DNA of 29,005 bases from UBA6197 sp047638075 (lineage in GTDB: Bacteria; Pseudomonadota; Alphaproteobacteria; Rhodobacterales; Rhodobacteraceae): contig NZ_JBLJBV010000068.1 of NCBI RefSeq assembly GCF_047638075.1, forward strand, positions 1-29,005. Reading direction: 5' to 3'. Both the position numbers and the translations under genes were made by a program. Of the stretch, positions 6,138 through 14,935 are shown in pieces. Numbering within the stretch: position 1 is the first letter of the stretch; each line of letters begins with the position of its first letter. The notes under the pieces were generated by a model. The model saw only the letters and a list, made by a program, of their open reading frames with translations, was not told the DNA's origin and made no database searches.

Positions 6138-7178
6138 TCAGTTGCGTGACGGGCGCGACCGCACCATCCCCATGATCTCATAGGTTCGCTCCAGGTTCGG
6201 GCGGGCGATTGCATCGGCCCGTTCGGCACCTTCGCCCAGGATCCGGTCAATTTCTGCCGGGTCGGCCATCAGGCGCGTCATCTCGGACGAGATTGGCTCC
6301 AGCCGGGCCACCGCCAGATCGGCCAGTGCCGGTTTGAACGCGCCAAAACCCTGCCCGGCAAAGCGGCTGACCACCTGCTGCGCGGTTTCGCCGGACAGGG
6401 CGGCATAGATATTGACCAGATTGCGGGCCTCGGGGCGGTCTTTCAGCCCCTCCAGATCCTCGGGTAGCGGCTCGGCGTCGGTGCGGGCCTTGCGAATTTT
6501 GCCGGCGATCATATCGGCGCTGTCTGTCAGGTTGATGCGGCTGGCGTCCGACGGATCAGATTTCGACATTTTCTTCGAGCCGTCGCGCAGGCTCATCACC
6601 CGCGTCGCAGCGCCTTCGATAACGGGGTCGGGGATGGGAAAGAATTCAACCCCATAGTCATGATTGAACTTTGCGGCGATGTCGCGGGTCAGTTCCACAT
6701 GCTGTTTTTGGTCTTCGCCAACCGGCACCATCGTCGCGTGGTAAAGCAGAATATCTGCCGCCATCAGGGACGGGTAGGCATAAAGCCCCAACGAGACATG
6801 TTCACTGTTCTTGCCGGCCTTGTCCTTGAACTGGGTCATCCGGTTCATCCAGCCCAGACGTGCGACGCAGTTCAAAAGCCAGGCCAATTCGGCATGGGCA
6901 CTGACCTGGCTTTGGTTGAACAGGATGGACCGCGCCGGATCAATTCCCGACGCGATGAACCCTGCCGCGGCCTCACGCGTCTGATGGCGCAGCGCCTGCG
7001 GGTCTTGCCAAACGGTGATCGCGTGCAAATCGACAAGGCAGTAGACCGTCTCGATTCCTTCATTCTGCTTTTCGGCAAATCGCTTAAGCGCGCCCAGATA
7101 GTTACCCAGCGTCAACCCCCCCGAGGGCTGGATGCCGGAAAAGATGCGAGGTGTGAAGGCGGCGTTGGCGGCGGTCAT
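6138..7178 (-). CDS. trpS: Tryptophanyl-tRNA synthetase
   Basis: Charges tRNA-Trp with tryptophan using ATP in the cytoplasm. This class I synthetase shows the HIGH-equivalent PSGGLTLGNYLG near residues 14-25 and the KMSKS loop as SKKMSKSDPSDA. The 346-aa length is normal for bacterial TrpRS. The start is taken at 7178 (MTAANAAFTPRIFSGIQPSG), because AGGAG lies 8 nt upstream; the frame is open a further seven codons but that would put the ribosome site inside the gene. It ends convergently with the MATE gene and is divergent from the rhomboid-like gene. The group trpS, rhomboid-like, murJ and glnD recurs in Rhodobacterales as far as I know. Confidence 0.97.
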   Translation of the reverse strand: MTAANAAFTPRIFSGIQPSGGLTLGNYLGALKRFAEKQNEGIETVYCLVDLHAITVWQDPQALRHQTREAAAGFIASGIDPARSILFNQSQVSAHAELAWLLNCVARLGWMNRMTQFKDKAGKNSEHVSLGLYAYPSLMAADILLYHATMVPVGEDQKQHVELTRDIAAKFNHDYGVEFFPIPDPVIEGAATRVMSLRDGSKKMSKSDPSDASRINLTDSADMIAGKIRKARTDAEPLPEDLEGLKDRPEARNLVNIYAALSGETAQQVVSRFAGQGFGAFKPALADLAVARLEPISSEMTRLMADPAEIDRILGEGAERADAIARPNLERTYEIMGMVRSRPSRN

Positions 7179-7292
7179 GGGGCAGGCTCCTGAAAACAAG
7201 GGCGGGCTGGAAAAACCCGGCGCGCTGCCTTATCGCTTTGGGCGGGGCCAGCGTCAACCAAGCGTGTGGCCCGCGACCCTGGGGAGAATGCG

Positions 7293-7979
7293 ATGCGCGA
7301 TGGTTACGACACATCACCGATCAATCCGCTGCCACCGGTAGTTTGGGCGCTGGCCCTGCCGGTTGTGGCAATGGAAGTGGTGTTGGGGCTGGGTCAAAGT
7401 GGGCTGGCGGGCGGCGCGTTGGCAGTAGGCTGGCGGTTGGATGCCTTGCAGCGGTTTTCCTTTGCACCCGGCATCTTGCGCGCGATGATCGAGGCGGGGC
7501 AGTTTCCCGCATCACAAATGGTTCGGTTCGTGACCTACCCGTTCGTGCATATGAGCTTTACCCACGCGCTGCTGGTTCTCGTGTTTATTCTGGCGCTGGG
7601 CAAGATGGTGGGCGAGGTGTTTCGCGGCTGGGCGGTTCTGACGGTATTTTTTGGCTCGGCAATCGTCGGGGCGTTGGCTTATACGGCGGTGCCGGGCATG
7701 TCACAGCCGCTGATCGGCGGGTATCCTGCGGTTTACGGGCTGGTGGGGGCGTTCACATGGATCTTGTGGACACGGCTTGGCATGGTCAACGCCAACCGCG
7801 CCCGCGCCTTTACGCTTATCGGGTTCTTGCTGGGCATCCAGTTGGTGTTTGGTCTGCTTTTCGGCGGTCAGCCCTACTGGATCGCGGAACTGTCGGGTTT
7901 TGTGACCGGGTTTGCCCTGTCGTTCATTGTGGCACCGGGCGGCTGGGGCAAGGCGGTCGAGCGGTTGCGGCGGCGGTGA
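7293..7979 (+). CDS. Rhomboid-family membrane protein, predicted catalytically inactive
   Basis: A 228-aa protein with six to seven hydrophobic helices and rhomboid landmarks: FVHMSFTHALLVLVFILALG (84-103) and GGYPAVYGLVGAF (142-154). GGGGAG before ATG 7293 decides the start. Active rhomboids need Ser in GxSG and His in the later helix, with Asn in HxxxN. Here the serine position is Tyr144 (GGYP), the histidine position is Glu199 (WIAELSGFVTG) and the asparagine position is Val95. The dyad is therefore absent, so proteolysis is unlikely and a binding or chaperone-like role similar to iRhoms or derlins is possible by analogy. It ends 5 bp from the stop of the convergent murJ gene. Confidence 0.85.
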   Translation: MRDGYDTSPINPLPPVVWALALPVVAMEVVLGLGQSGLAGGALAVGWRLDALQRFSFAPGILRAMIEAGQFPASQMVRFVTYPFVHMSFTHALLVLVFILALGKMVGEVFRGWAVLTVFFGSAIVGALAYTAVPGMSQPLIGGYPAVYGLVGAFTWILWTRLGMVNANRARAFTLIGFLLGIQLVFGLLFGGQPYWIAELSGFVTGFALSFIVAPGGWGKAVERLRRR

Positions 7980-7983
7980 AACA

Positions 7984-9534
7984 TCAGCCGCGCGGCGCGC
8001 GTTTCAGCGCCGCGCGGAAATCTGTCAGGCGAAAGGCCCCGATCAGCGTTCCAAGGCCGAAATAGCTGACAATCCCCACCGCGACCAGAATCGACAGCGC
8101 CAGATAGCGCGCGCCGCCATCGGCCAGCATCGGTGCCAATATTCTGGCCACCACCGCCAGACACAGGCCCATTCCCAGTGCCGCCAGCACGATACGCCAG
8201 ACGCGGGCGCGGAACCGCGCGTCTGTGCGCACCGCATCGCCCATGGCGCGCGTACCCCACCAAAGCTGCGCGACCATTGCCCAGGCCGCCAGCGTCGTGG
8301 CAAGTGCCGCCGCCAGATACCCCAGCACCGGCATCAGACCCAGCGCCAGCCCGGCATTGACCAACATGGAGACGACCGCGAAATAAAAGGGGCGGCGGGT
8401 GTCTTCGCGCGCGTAATAAAGCGGTTGCAAGACCTTGTGTAGCACAAAGGCGGGCAGGCCCACCCCATAAGCCGCCAGCGCCCAGGCGGTATTGATACTG
8501 TCGGCCTTGTCAAAGGCGCCGCGCTCAAACAGTACACTGACCAGCGGATAGGCGATCACCACCAGCGCAACAGCCGCAGGCACCGTCAGCATCAGTGCAA
8601 ACTCTGCCCCCCGGTTAAAGCTGGCGCGGCCGCCCTCGGTATCGCCGGCACGCAGGCGGCGCGACAGATCGGGCAGCAGCACCACGCCAATGGCGATCCC
8701 CACCACCCCCAGCGGCAGTTGATAAAGCCGGTCGGCGTATGACAGCCACGCCACGGCGCCATCGGTAAAACTGGCAACTTGCCGCCCGACGATCAGGTTG
8801 ATCTGCACTACCCCGCCGGCCAGCATCGCGGGGGCGGCGATCACTGCCAGCCGCCGCAGATCCGGGGTCAGGCGGGGCCATTCAAACCGCAGCCGATACC
8901 CGGCGCGGCGCACCGCGACCCAGGTGAACCACAGCTGCGCCACCCCCGAAACCGGCACCGTCCAGGCCAGCGTCATCCCCATCGGCCAGCCAAGATGATC
9001 GGCCAGCAACATCGCCACGATAAAGAGCGCGTTCATCAGGATCGGCACCGCCGCCGTGGCCACGAACCGCCCCGCCGCATTCAGCATCCCCGACAGCAGC
9101 GCCGTCAGGGAAATGAACAGGATATAGGGAAAGGTGATATTGCCGAAAATTACCGCCAACCCGAAACGCTCGTCCCCACGAAAGCCCGAGGCCATGGCCA
9201 GCACCAAAAGCGGCATCGCCAGCATGCCCACCATGGTGAAAACCAGTAAAACCCCGGCCATGCCCCAATAGGCATCGCGGGCAAAGCCCTGCGCGTCTTC
9301 GCCCCCTTCCAGCTTTTTCGAGAACATCGGCACGAAGGCCATGTTGAACGCGCCCTCGGCAAAAAAGCGGCGAAACATATTGGGTAGCGAAAACGCGATC
9401 AAAAACGCCTCGGCCACCGGGCCTGCGCCCAGATAGGCGGCCATCATCACATCGCGGATGAACCCGACCAGGCGGCTGCCCAAGGTCCAGCCGCCGACCG
9501 TCACAAAGCCCTTTACCAGCCGGATATGTGACAT
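7984..9534 (-). CDS. murJ: Lipid II flippase MurJ
   Basis: Moves the peptidoglycan precursor lipid II across the inner membrane. The 516-aa protein has about 14 hydrophobic segments and begins MSHIRLVKGFVTVGGWTLGSRLVGFIRDVMM, the MviN/MurJ N-terminus. FAEGAFNMAFVPMFSKKLE (about 57-75) and ADRLYQLPLGVVGIAIGVVLLPDLSRR are the family's conserved cytoplasmic and central-cavity regions. Its ATG overlaps the glnD stop by one nucleotide (TGATG), so translation is probably coupled. It converges on the rhomboid-like gene, whose stop is 5 bp away. Essential in most bacteria. Confidence 0.97.
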   Translation of the reverse strand: MSHIRLVKGFVTVGGWTLGSRLVGFIRDVMMAAYLGAGPVAEAFLIAFSLPNMFRRFFAEGAFNMAFVPMFSKKLEGGEDAQGFARDAYWGMAGVLLVFTMVGMLAMPLLVLAMASGFRGDERFGLAVIFGNITFPYILFISLTALLSGMLNAAGRFVATAAVPILMNALFIVAMLLADHLGWPMGMTLAWTVPVSGVAQLWFTWVAVRRAGYRLRFEWPRLTPDLRRLAVIAAPAMLAGGVVQINLIVGRQVASFTDGAVAWLSYADRLYQLPLGVVGIAIGVVLLPDLSRRLRAGDTEGGRASFNRGAEFALMLTVPAAVALVVIAYPLVSVLFERGAFDKADSINTAWALAAYGVGLPAFVLHKVLQPLYYAREDTRRPFYFAVVSMLVNAGLALGLMPVLGYLAAALATTLAAWAMVAQLWWGTRAMGDAVRTDARFRARVWRIVLAALGMGLCLAVVARILAPMLADGGARYLALSILVAVGIVSYFGLGTLIGAFRLTDFRAALKRAPRG

Positions 9535-12317
9535 CAGCCGCGCGCCCTTTCGGCGCCTTCGGCAATCGCTTGGCGCAGCTTTTTTTCCAGCGCTTCCTGC
9601 TTTTGCTTTGAATGCAGCTTCAACCCGAACATGTCCTTGACATAAAACGCATCCACCACCTGCGCGCCAAAAGTGGCAATCACCGCGCTGGCAATGTAAA
9701 TGCTGTTATTGGCAAGTGTGCGCGTCAGGTCATATAGCAGGCCGGGCCGGTCGCGGGTGTCGACCTCGATGATGGTGTAGATTTCGGAGCCTTCGTTGTC
9801 GATACTGATATGGGTCGGAAAGCGGAACTGGCTTTCGCGCTTTTTCACCTTGTCGCGGGTCTTCAGGGCTTCGCGGGCAACAACCTCGCCGTTCAGCGTT
9901 TTTTTGATCATGCCGCGCAGGCGGGGCAGACGATCAACCTCATAGGGGCGCCCCTCGCTGTCCTGAACCCAGAACACGGCGGTCGCGTAGCCGTCTTTTG
10001 AGGTATAGGTGCGCGCGTCAACGACATTGGCGCCGACCAGTGTCAACGCCCCCGCCAACCGCGAAAAGATGCCCGGATGATCGGCCAGGGCAAAGGTGGC
10101 GCGGGTGGCGTCATGGTCGGGGTCGGGGTGCAGGTCAATGCGGATCTCATTTTCGCCCAGACCCTTCAGCAGCCGGGCAAAGACCACTTGCGTCGCGGTG
10201 GACAACCCTTGCCAGTAGGGGGCGTAATGGCGCGACAGTTCGGTGCGGACGTCTTTTTGATCCCAGTCCGTCAAGGCTTCGCGTACCGCGCGTTTGGCCG
10301 CATCTTCGCGTTGGCTGCGGTTGACGGCCTCAAGCCCGGTTTCCAGCGCGGCGGCGGTTTCCTGATGCAGGCGGCGGATCAACATTGCCTTCCAGTTGTT
10401 CCATGTGCCGGGGCCAACGCCGCGGATGTCGCAAACGGTCAGCACCGTCAGCAGATCCAGCCGCCGCTTGGTTTTTACCACCTTGGCAAAATCGCGGATC
10501 GTGCGCGGGTCTGCCAGATCGCGTTTCTGCGCCATGTCCGACATCAGCAGATGATAGCGCACCAGCCATTCGACGGTTCCGCATTCTTCACTGTTCAGGC
10601 CCAGGCGGGGTGCCACCTTTCGGGCAATCTGCGCCCCCAGAATGGAATGATCTTCGGGGCGGCCCTTGCCGATGTCATGCAACAAGAGCGCGATGTAGAT
10701 GACCTTTCGATTGATCCCGTTCTTGAGAATTTCCGTGGTCAGCGGCAACTTTTCGATCAGCTCGCCGCGCTCGATCTGGGCCAGTGTCGAGATGCACTGG
10801 ATGGTGTGTTCGTCCACGGTGTAGTGGTGATAGACGTTGAACTGCATCATCGCCACGATCGGCTCGAATTCGGGGATGAAGGCGGCCAGAACGCCCAGCT
10901 CGTTCATCCGGCGCAGGGCGCGTTCGGGGTTGCCGTGTTTCAGCAACAGATCCAGAAACATTCGGACAGCTTCGCGGTTTTCACGCACCGTATCGTCAAT
11001 AAGATCCAGGTTCGCCGTAACAATACGCATCGCCTCGGGGTGGATCAGCATCCCTGTGCGAAGCGCCTCTTCAAAGATGCGCAGCAGGTTCAGCGGGTCT
11101 TTCAAAAATGCCTTCTGATCGACGATTTGAAGCCGGTTCCCCTCATCTCGAAAGCCGGGTTTCAGTTTTCGACGGCGGCGAAAGATACGTTCCAGCATCG
11201 GCTGGCGCTTGACGTGGCGAGCCTCTAGCGAGGTCAGAAAGACCCTTGTCAGTTCGCCCACCCGGGTGGCATGGCGAAAATAGTCTTGCATGAAGACCTC
11301 AACCGCGCGGCGGCCCGCAGTGTCTTGATACCCCATGCGCTGTGCGACCTCGACCTGCATATCGAAAGTCAACCGATCATTGGCGCGTTTGGAAATCAGG
11401 TGCAAATGGCAGCGCACCGCCCAAAGGAAGTCTTCGGCCAGTGCAAAGTTCTGGTATTCTTCGGCAGAGAACACCCCAAGACCGACCAATTCGGCGGCGC
11501 GGTCTACCTGATGGATATACTTTGAGATCCAATAGAGCGTCTGCAGATCGCGCAGCCCGCCCTTGCCTTCCTTTACGTTGGGTTCCAGCACATAGCGCTG
11601 GCCGCCCTGGCGTTCGTGGCGGGTGTCACGTTCAATCAGCTTGGCCTCGATAAACTCGGGGCCGGTGCCGCGAAACAGATCCTGGCGAAGCCGTTCGCGC
11701 AGCTCGTCGGCCAAAGGGGCGTCGCCAGCAACAAAACGATGTTCCAAAAGCGCGGTGCGGATGGTGTAATCTTCCCGGCCAAGGCGCAGGCAATCGGCCA
11801 CGGTGCGTGACGAATGGCCGACTTTCAGTTTCAGATCCCACAGCATGTAAAGCATGCTTTCGATCACGCTTTCCGCCCAGGGGGTTATTTTCCAAGGGGT
11901 CAGGAACAATAGGTCCATGTCAGAATACGGCGCCATTTCCGCGCGGCCATAGCCCCCCACCGCGACCACGGCCAGCCGTTCGACATCGCTGGGGTTGGGC
12001 AGGCGGTGCAAGAACCGGGTGGCCACATCCATGACGGTCGTGACAGTGGCATCCGCAAGCGCGGAATAGGCACGCACCACCTCGCGCGCGGCGCGGGGGT
12101 GTGTGGCAAAATGTGCCTCGATCGTGTTGGTTGCGGTCTGGCGGGCCTCGGCCAACAGCCGCACGGCGGTGGCACGAATGTCGCGGTGATCCGAGATCCC
12201 GGAAAGCGCGGCCTCCACCTCGGCGCCAAAGGCGGTCAGATCAAACACCGGCCCCGCCCCCGAAGGGGTGGGACCAAGGGGGAACGCAGCCTCTGGGGCG
12301 GGTTTTCTAATGGGCAC
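9534..12317 (-). CDS. glnD: Bifunctional PII uridylyltransferase/uridylyl-removing enzyme
   Basis: Senses glutamine by adding UMP to, and removing it from, PII proteins (GlnB/GlnK), thereby setting nitrogen regulation. At 927 aa it has the full domain series: nucleotidyltransferase with GGYGRAEM (121-128) and metal-binding DMD (133-135); a helical linker; an HD phosphohydrolase domain with LLLHDIGKG (around His547-Asp548); and two C-terminal ACT domains, the second with IIEVDTRDRPGLLYDLT. The start is GTG at 12317 with only a weak purine-rich stretch upstream (GAGACAGAG), so expression may be modest. It overlaps murJ by one nucleotide. The upstream neighbour on the same strand is the LpoA-like lipoprotein gene, 26 bp away. 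Confidence 0.97.
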   Translation of the reverse strand: MPIRKPAPEAAFPLGPTPSGAGPVFDLTAFGAEVEAALSGISDHRDIRATAVRLLAEARQTATNTIEAHFATHPRAAREVVRAYSALADATVTTVMDVATRFLHRLPNPSDVERLAVVAVGGYGRAEMAPYSDMDLLFLTPWKITPWAESVIESMLYMLWDLKLKVGHSSRTVADCLRLGREDYTIRTALLEHRFVAGDAPLADELRERLRQDLFRGTGPEFIEAKLIERDTRHERQGGQRYVLEPNVKEGKGGLRDLQTLYWISKYIHQVDRAAELVGLGVFSAEEYQNFALAEDFLWAVRCHLHLISKRANDRLTFDMQVEVAQRMGYQDTAGRRAVEVFMQDYFRHATRVGELTRVFLTSLEARHVKRQPMLERIFRRRRKLKPGFRDEGNRLQIVDQKAFLKDPLNLLRIFEEALRTGMLIHPEAMRIVTANLDLIDDTVRENREAVRMFLDLLLKHGNPERALRRMNELGVLAAFIPEFEPIVAMMQFNVYHHYTVDEHTIQCISTLAQIERGELIEKLPLTTEILKNGINRKVIYIALLLHDIGKGRPEDHSILGAQIARKVAPRLGLNSEECGTVEWLVRYHLLMSDMAQKRDLADPRTIRDFAKVVKTKRRLDLLTVLTVCDIRGVGPGTWNNWKAMLIRRLHQETAAALETGLEAVNRSQREDAAKRAVREALTDWDQKDVRTELSRHYAPYWQGLSTATQVVFARLLKGLGENEIRIDLHPDPDHDATRATFALADHPGIFSRLAGALTLVGANVVDARTYTSKDGYATAVFWVQDSEGRPYEVDRLPRLRGMIKKTLNGEVVAREALKTRDKVKKRESQFRFPTHISIDNEGSEIYTIIEVDTRDRPGLLYDLTRTLANNSIYIASAVIATFGAQVVDAFYVKDMFGLKLHSKQKQEALEKKLRQAIAEGAERARG

Positions 12318-12343
12318 GATGGCTCTGTCTCGGGCGGGGCGGG

Positions 12344-13525
12344 TCAGAACCCGGCGCCGCCAAAGTTACGGGGGGCGGCGTCAATCACAACGGCCTGACC
12401 GTTGCGAATTTCGGCCACGGCAAGGCCGCGTTCGTTTGTGCCGTCAGCGCGCAACCGGAAAATGCCGTTCACACCCACAAAACCCGCGCCTTGGGTCAGG
12501 GCGCCACGGGTCAGCGCGTCAGACTTGCCGGCGCGCACCAAGGCGCCAATGGCGGCAATTCCATCGTAGGCCAGCCCCGAAATCGGGTGCGGCGGCTCGC
12601 CAAAGGCGGCCTGATAGCGCGACTGGAACTGCTTGTTCAGGTTAGGGTCCGGCATCGCAAACCAGCCCCCTTGAACCCCCGGAAGCGACAGCGTCGCAGG
12701 CGGAATATCCCAACGCGTCAGGCCCAGGAACTTGACCGTATCGGGGTTGACGCCCTGTTCCGGCAACATCTGCGCCAAGAGGGGCAGCGCGCCTGCCGTG
12801 TCTGCAGTCAAGAACAGCGCATCCACATCGCCGCCTTTCGCCCTTGCGGCGATGGCCGGGATCGCGTTCACCACCCCTTGCTGCGAGAACGGGAACGAGG
12901 CTTTGCCAACCATTGAGGCGCCTGACCGTGCAATCGCGCGCTCAATCGCGCGGGCACCGGCGTCGCCGGCGGTGGTCTGTTCATGCACGACCATGATCCG
13001 GCGCTTGCCCTTTGCCGCAGCATAGTTGACTAAGCGATTGGCTGTGTTGGGAAAACTTGGCCCCAGAACAAAGACGTTGCCACCGGCAATATCGGTGTTG
13101 TTTGAAAACGACAGCACGTTCACCCCACGCGATGCCACGGCAAGACCCGCCGCGTTGGCGGCCTCGGCAAAGACCGGGCCCAGAATGATCTTGGCGCCCT
13201 CATCCACCGCTTGCGAGGCGGTTTGTGCGGCTTGGGCTGGATTGCCACCAGTGTTATAAACACGCAGATCAATCTTTACGCCGCGAAGATCCGATATGGC
13301 CAGCTCTGCCGCCTGCCGCAGTGACCGCGCCAGAACCTCATCGCCCGAATTGCCCGACCCAGCCGGAACAAGCAGCGCGACCGGCACCGCCGCGCCAGTG
13401 TTGATCGAGGGACCAGCGTTGCCACCAATGCCCGAAACGGGCTCGCAGGCAGCCAACCAGACCGCAGACAGTATTGCGGTGATTCTCAGCAAAGGCTTGC
13501 GGGGATTACGCAAAAGGGAAATCAT
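12344..13525 (-). CDS. Penicillin-binding protein activator, LpoA-like lipoprotein
   Basis: An exported lipoprotein: basic N-terminus (MISLLRNPRKPLLR), hydrophobic stretch, and lipobox LAAC at 24-27 with the lipid-bearing Cys27; Glu28 at +2 does not signal inner-membrane retention. Residues ~47-380 form a type I periplasmic-binding fold (VPVALLVPAGS, KIILGPVFAEAANAAGLAVAS) like the C-terminal domain of LpoA, which activates PBP1A in gammaproteobacteria; the TPR-like N-terminal domain of E. coli LpoA is missing. At 393 aa it matches the shorter alphaproteobacterial version. It is divergent from rsmI-yraN-gshB, a neighbourhood common to lpoA in proteobacteria (LppC/YraM). PBP activation in this organism is inferred. 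Confidence 0.9.
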   Translation of the reverse strand: MISLLRNPRKPLLRITAILSAVWLAACEPVSGIGGNAGPSINTGAAVPVALLVPAGSGNSGDEVLARSLRQAAELAISDLRGVKIDLRVYNTGGNPAQAAQTASQAVDEGAKIILGPVFAEAANAAGLAVASRGVNVLSFSNNTDIAGGNVFVLGPSFPNTANRLVNYAAAKGKRRIMVVHEQTTAGDAGARAIERAIARSGASMVGKASFPFSQQGVVNAIPAIAARAKGGDVDALFLTADTAGALPLLAQMLPEQGVNPDTVKFLGLTRWDIPPATLSLPGVQGGWFAMPDPNLNKQFQSRYQAAFGEPPHPISGLAYDGIAAIGALVRAGKSDALTRGALTQGAGFVGVNGIFRLRADGTNERGLAVAEIRNGQAVVIDAAPRNFGGAGF

Positions 13526-13628
13526 GGTGCGGTCCTTGGATCAGGAATACATGGGGGACAATCTAGGATAAACCCTAAGCGGTCCATGGCGCGAAGTAAA
13601 CTTTGCAACCGATATGAGGCGAATAGAA

Positions 13629-14510
13629 ATGACAGACGAACGACGTCCGGGCGGAACTTTGCCGGGCACGCTGGCACCGGGGCTGCATTTCATCGCAACG
13701 CCGATTGGCGCCGCACGCGATATCACGCTGCGGGCATTGGATATCCTGGCGACCGCCGACGTGCTTGCCGCCGAAGATACGCGCACCCTGCGCCACCTGA
13801 TGGAGATCCATGGCGTGCCGCTGAACGGCCGCCGTGTGGTGGCCTATCACGACCACAACGGCGAGGCACAGCGCCCCTATCTGATGCGTCAACTGGCCGA
13901 GGGTAAAAGCCTGGCCTACGCATCAGAGGCCGGCACGCCGCTGGTGGCGGACCCCGGCTATCAACTGGGTCGCGCCGCTATCGAAGCCGGCGTTGCGGTC
14001 TATGCCGCCCCCGGTCCTTCGGCCGTGCTGGCGGCGCTGACGGTTTCCGGGCTACCTTCGGATCGTTTTCTGTTTGCCGGATTCCCGCCCAACACGAAAT
14101 CAGCACGCCGAAAATGGTTGACCGAATTGGCAAAGATACCCGCGACGCTGATATTTTATGAATCACCCAAACGCGTTGGGGAAATGTTAGGGGATTTGGT
14201 GTCAGAGTTGGGAGGAGAGCGACAGGCGGCTGTGTGCCGCGAACTGACCAAACGATTCGAGGAGATACGCAGGGGAACCCTGGCCGATCTTGCCGCGGGT
14301 TATGAAGGGCAACCGGTCAAGGGTGAAATAGTCGTGGTTGTTGACCGCGCGCATAGCCGACGGGCCAGCCCCGAGGATGTGGCTGCGGCGTTGAAGGAGC
14401 GTTTGGGCCGAATGAGTGTAAAGGATGCGGCTAGCGAGGTTGCCGAGGCGCTGGGATTGCCGCGGCGCGAGGTGTATCAGGCCGCCTTGGCGATGGAGAA
14501 AGATGGATGA
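13629..14510 (+). CDS. rsmI: 16S rRNA (cytidine-1402-2'-O)-methyltransferase RsmI
   Basis: Methylates the ribose of C1402 in the 30S decoding centre using S-adenosylmethionine. Tetrapyrrole-methylase-type fold with ATPIGAARDITLRALDIL, AAEDTRTLRHL, a YHDHN loop, SEAGTPLVADPGYQL, and APGPSAVLAALTVSGLP. The usual SDAGTP reads SEAGTP here, a conservative change. The start is ATG 13629 because TGAGGCG lies about 8 nt upstream; the ATG at 13614 has no Shine-Dalgarno. The gene overlaps yraN by 4 nt (ATGA). It diverges from the LpoA-like gene over a ~100-bp region that must hold both promoters; I could not assign them. Confidence 0.96.
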   Translation: MTDERRPGGTLPGTLAPGLHFIATPIGAARDITLRALDILATADVLAAEDTRTLRHLMEIHGVPLNGRRVVAYHDHNGEAQRPYLMRQLAEGKSLAYASEAGTPLVADPGYQLGRAAIEAGVAVYAAPGPSAVLAALTVSGLPSDRFLFAGFPPNTKSARRKWLTELAKIPATLIFYESPKRVGEMLGDLVSELGGERQAAVCRELTKRFEEIRRGTLADLAAGYEGQPVKGEIVVVVDRAHSRRASPEDVAAALKERLGRMSVKDAASEVAEALGLPRREVYQAALAMEKDG

Positions 14511-14863
14511 GTGGTGCAGTATCTTACCATGGTGGCTTGGCGGCAGAAGCGCAGGTCGCAGCGCATTACCAGCGTTCAGGTAAATGCATTGCCGCGCGGC
14601 GCTGGCGCGGCACAGGTGGCGAGATCGACCTTGTCGCGCGTGATGGGGACGCGGTGGTTTTTATTGAGGTAAAAAAATCGACAAGCCATGCACGGGCGGT
14701 AGAGCGACTATCACGACGGCAAATGGATCGTATCTACGCCTCAGCCGGCGAATTCATTGCGGGTGAACCCGCTGGGCAAATGACGGAAGTTCGATTCGAC
14801 GTGGCATTGGTTGATTCGGTCGGGCGGATCGAGATTCTGGAAAATGCGTTTGGTTTCGACTGA
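14507..14863 (+). CDS. yraN: YraN family protein (UPF0102, PD-(D/E)xK nuclease-like)
   Basis: A 118-aa protein starting MSGAVSYHGGLAAEAQVAAHY. The core GGEIDLVARDGDAVVFIEVKK (about 43-63) matches the Holliday-junction-resolvase-like PD-(D/E)xK pattern, with Asp, Glu and Lys of the metal site in E-I-D and E-V-K. Biochemical function in the family is poorly established, though nuclease involvement is suspected. Translational coupling with rsmI through an ATGA overlap and the position before gshB match the widespread rsmI-yraN order. Length is normal for the family. Confidence 0.93.
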   Translation: MSGAVSYHGGLAAEAQVAAHYQRSGKCIAARRWRGTGGEIDLVARDGDAVVFIEVKKSTSHARAVERLSRRQMDRIYASAGEFIAGEPAGQMTEVRFDVALVDSVGRIEILENAFGFD

Positions 14864-14935
14864 TGCCGATATTACGACGGTGATTGCATCGCCCCACCGG
14901 CTGGGTCATTTAAAGGACAGCAAAGGGGGTGGCGC

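Noticed and set aside
10077..11228. 383-codon open frame on plus, antisense to glnD
   Set aside because: Lies wholly inside glnD, has no recognisable domain and no convincing ribosome site; long antisense frames are expected in GC-rich coding DNA.
13523..13550. TGATCC on minus near the LpoA-like gene start
   Set aside because: No TA-rich -10 at 18 nt, and the element would place the start inside the coding region.
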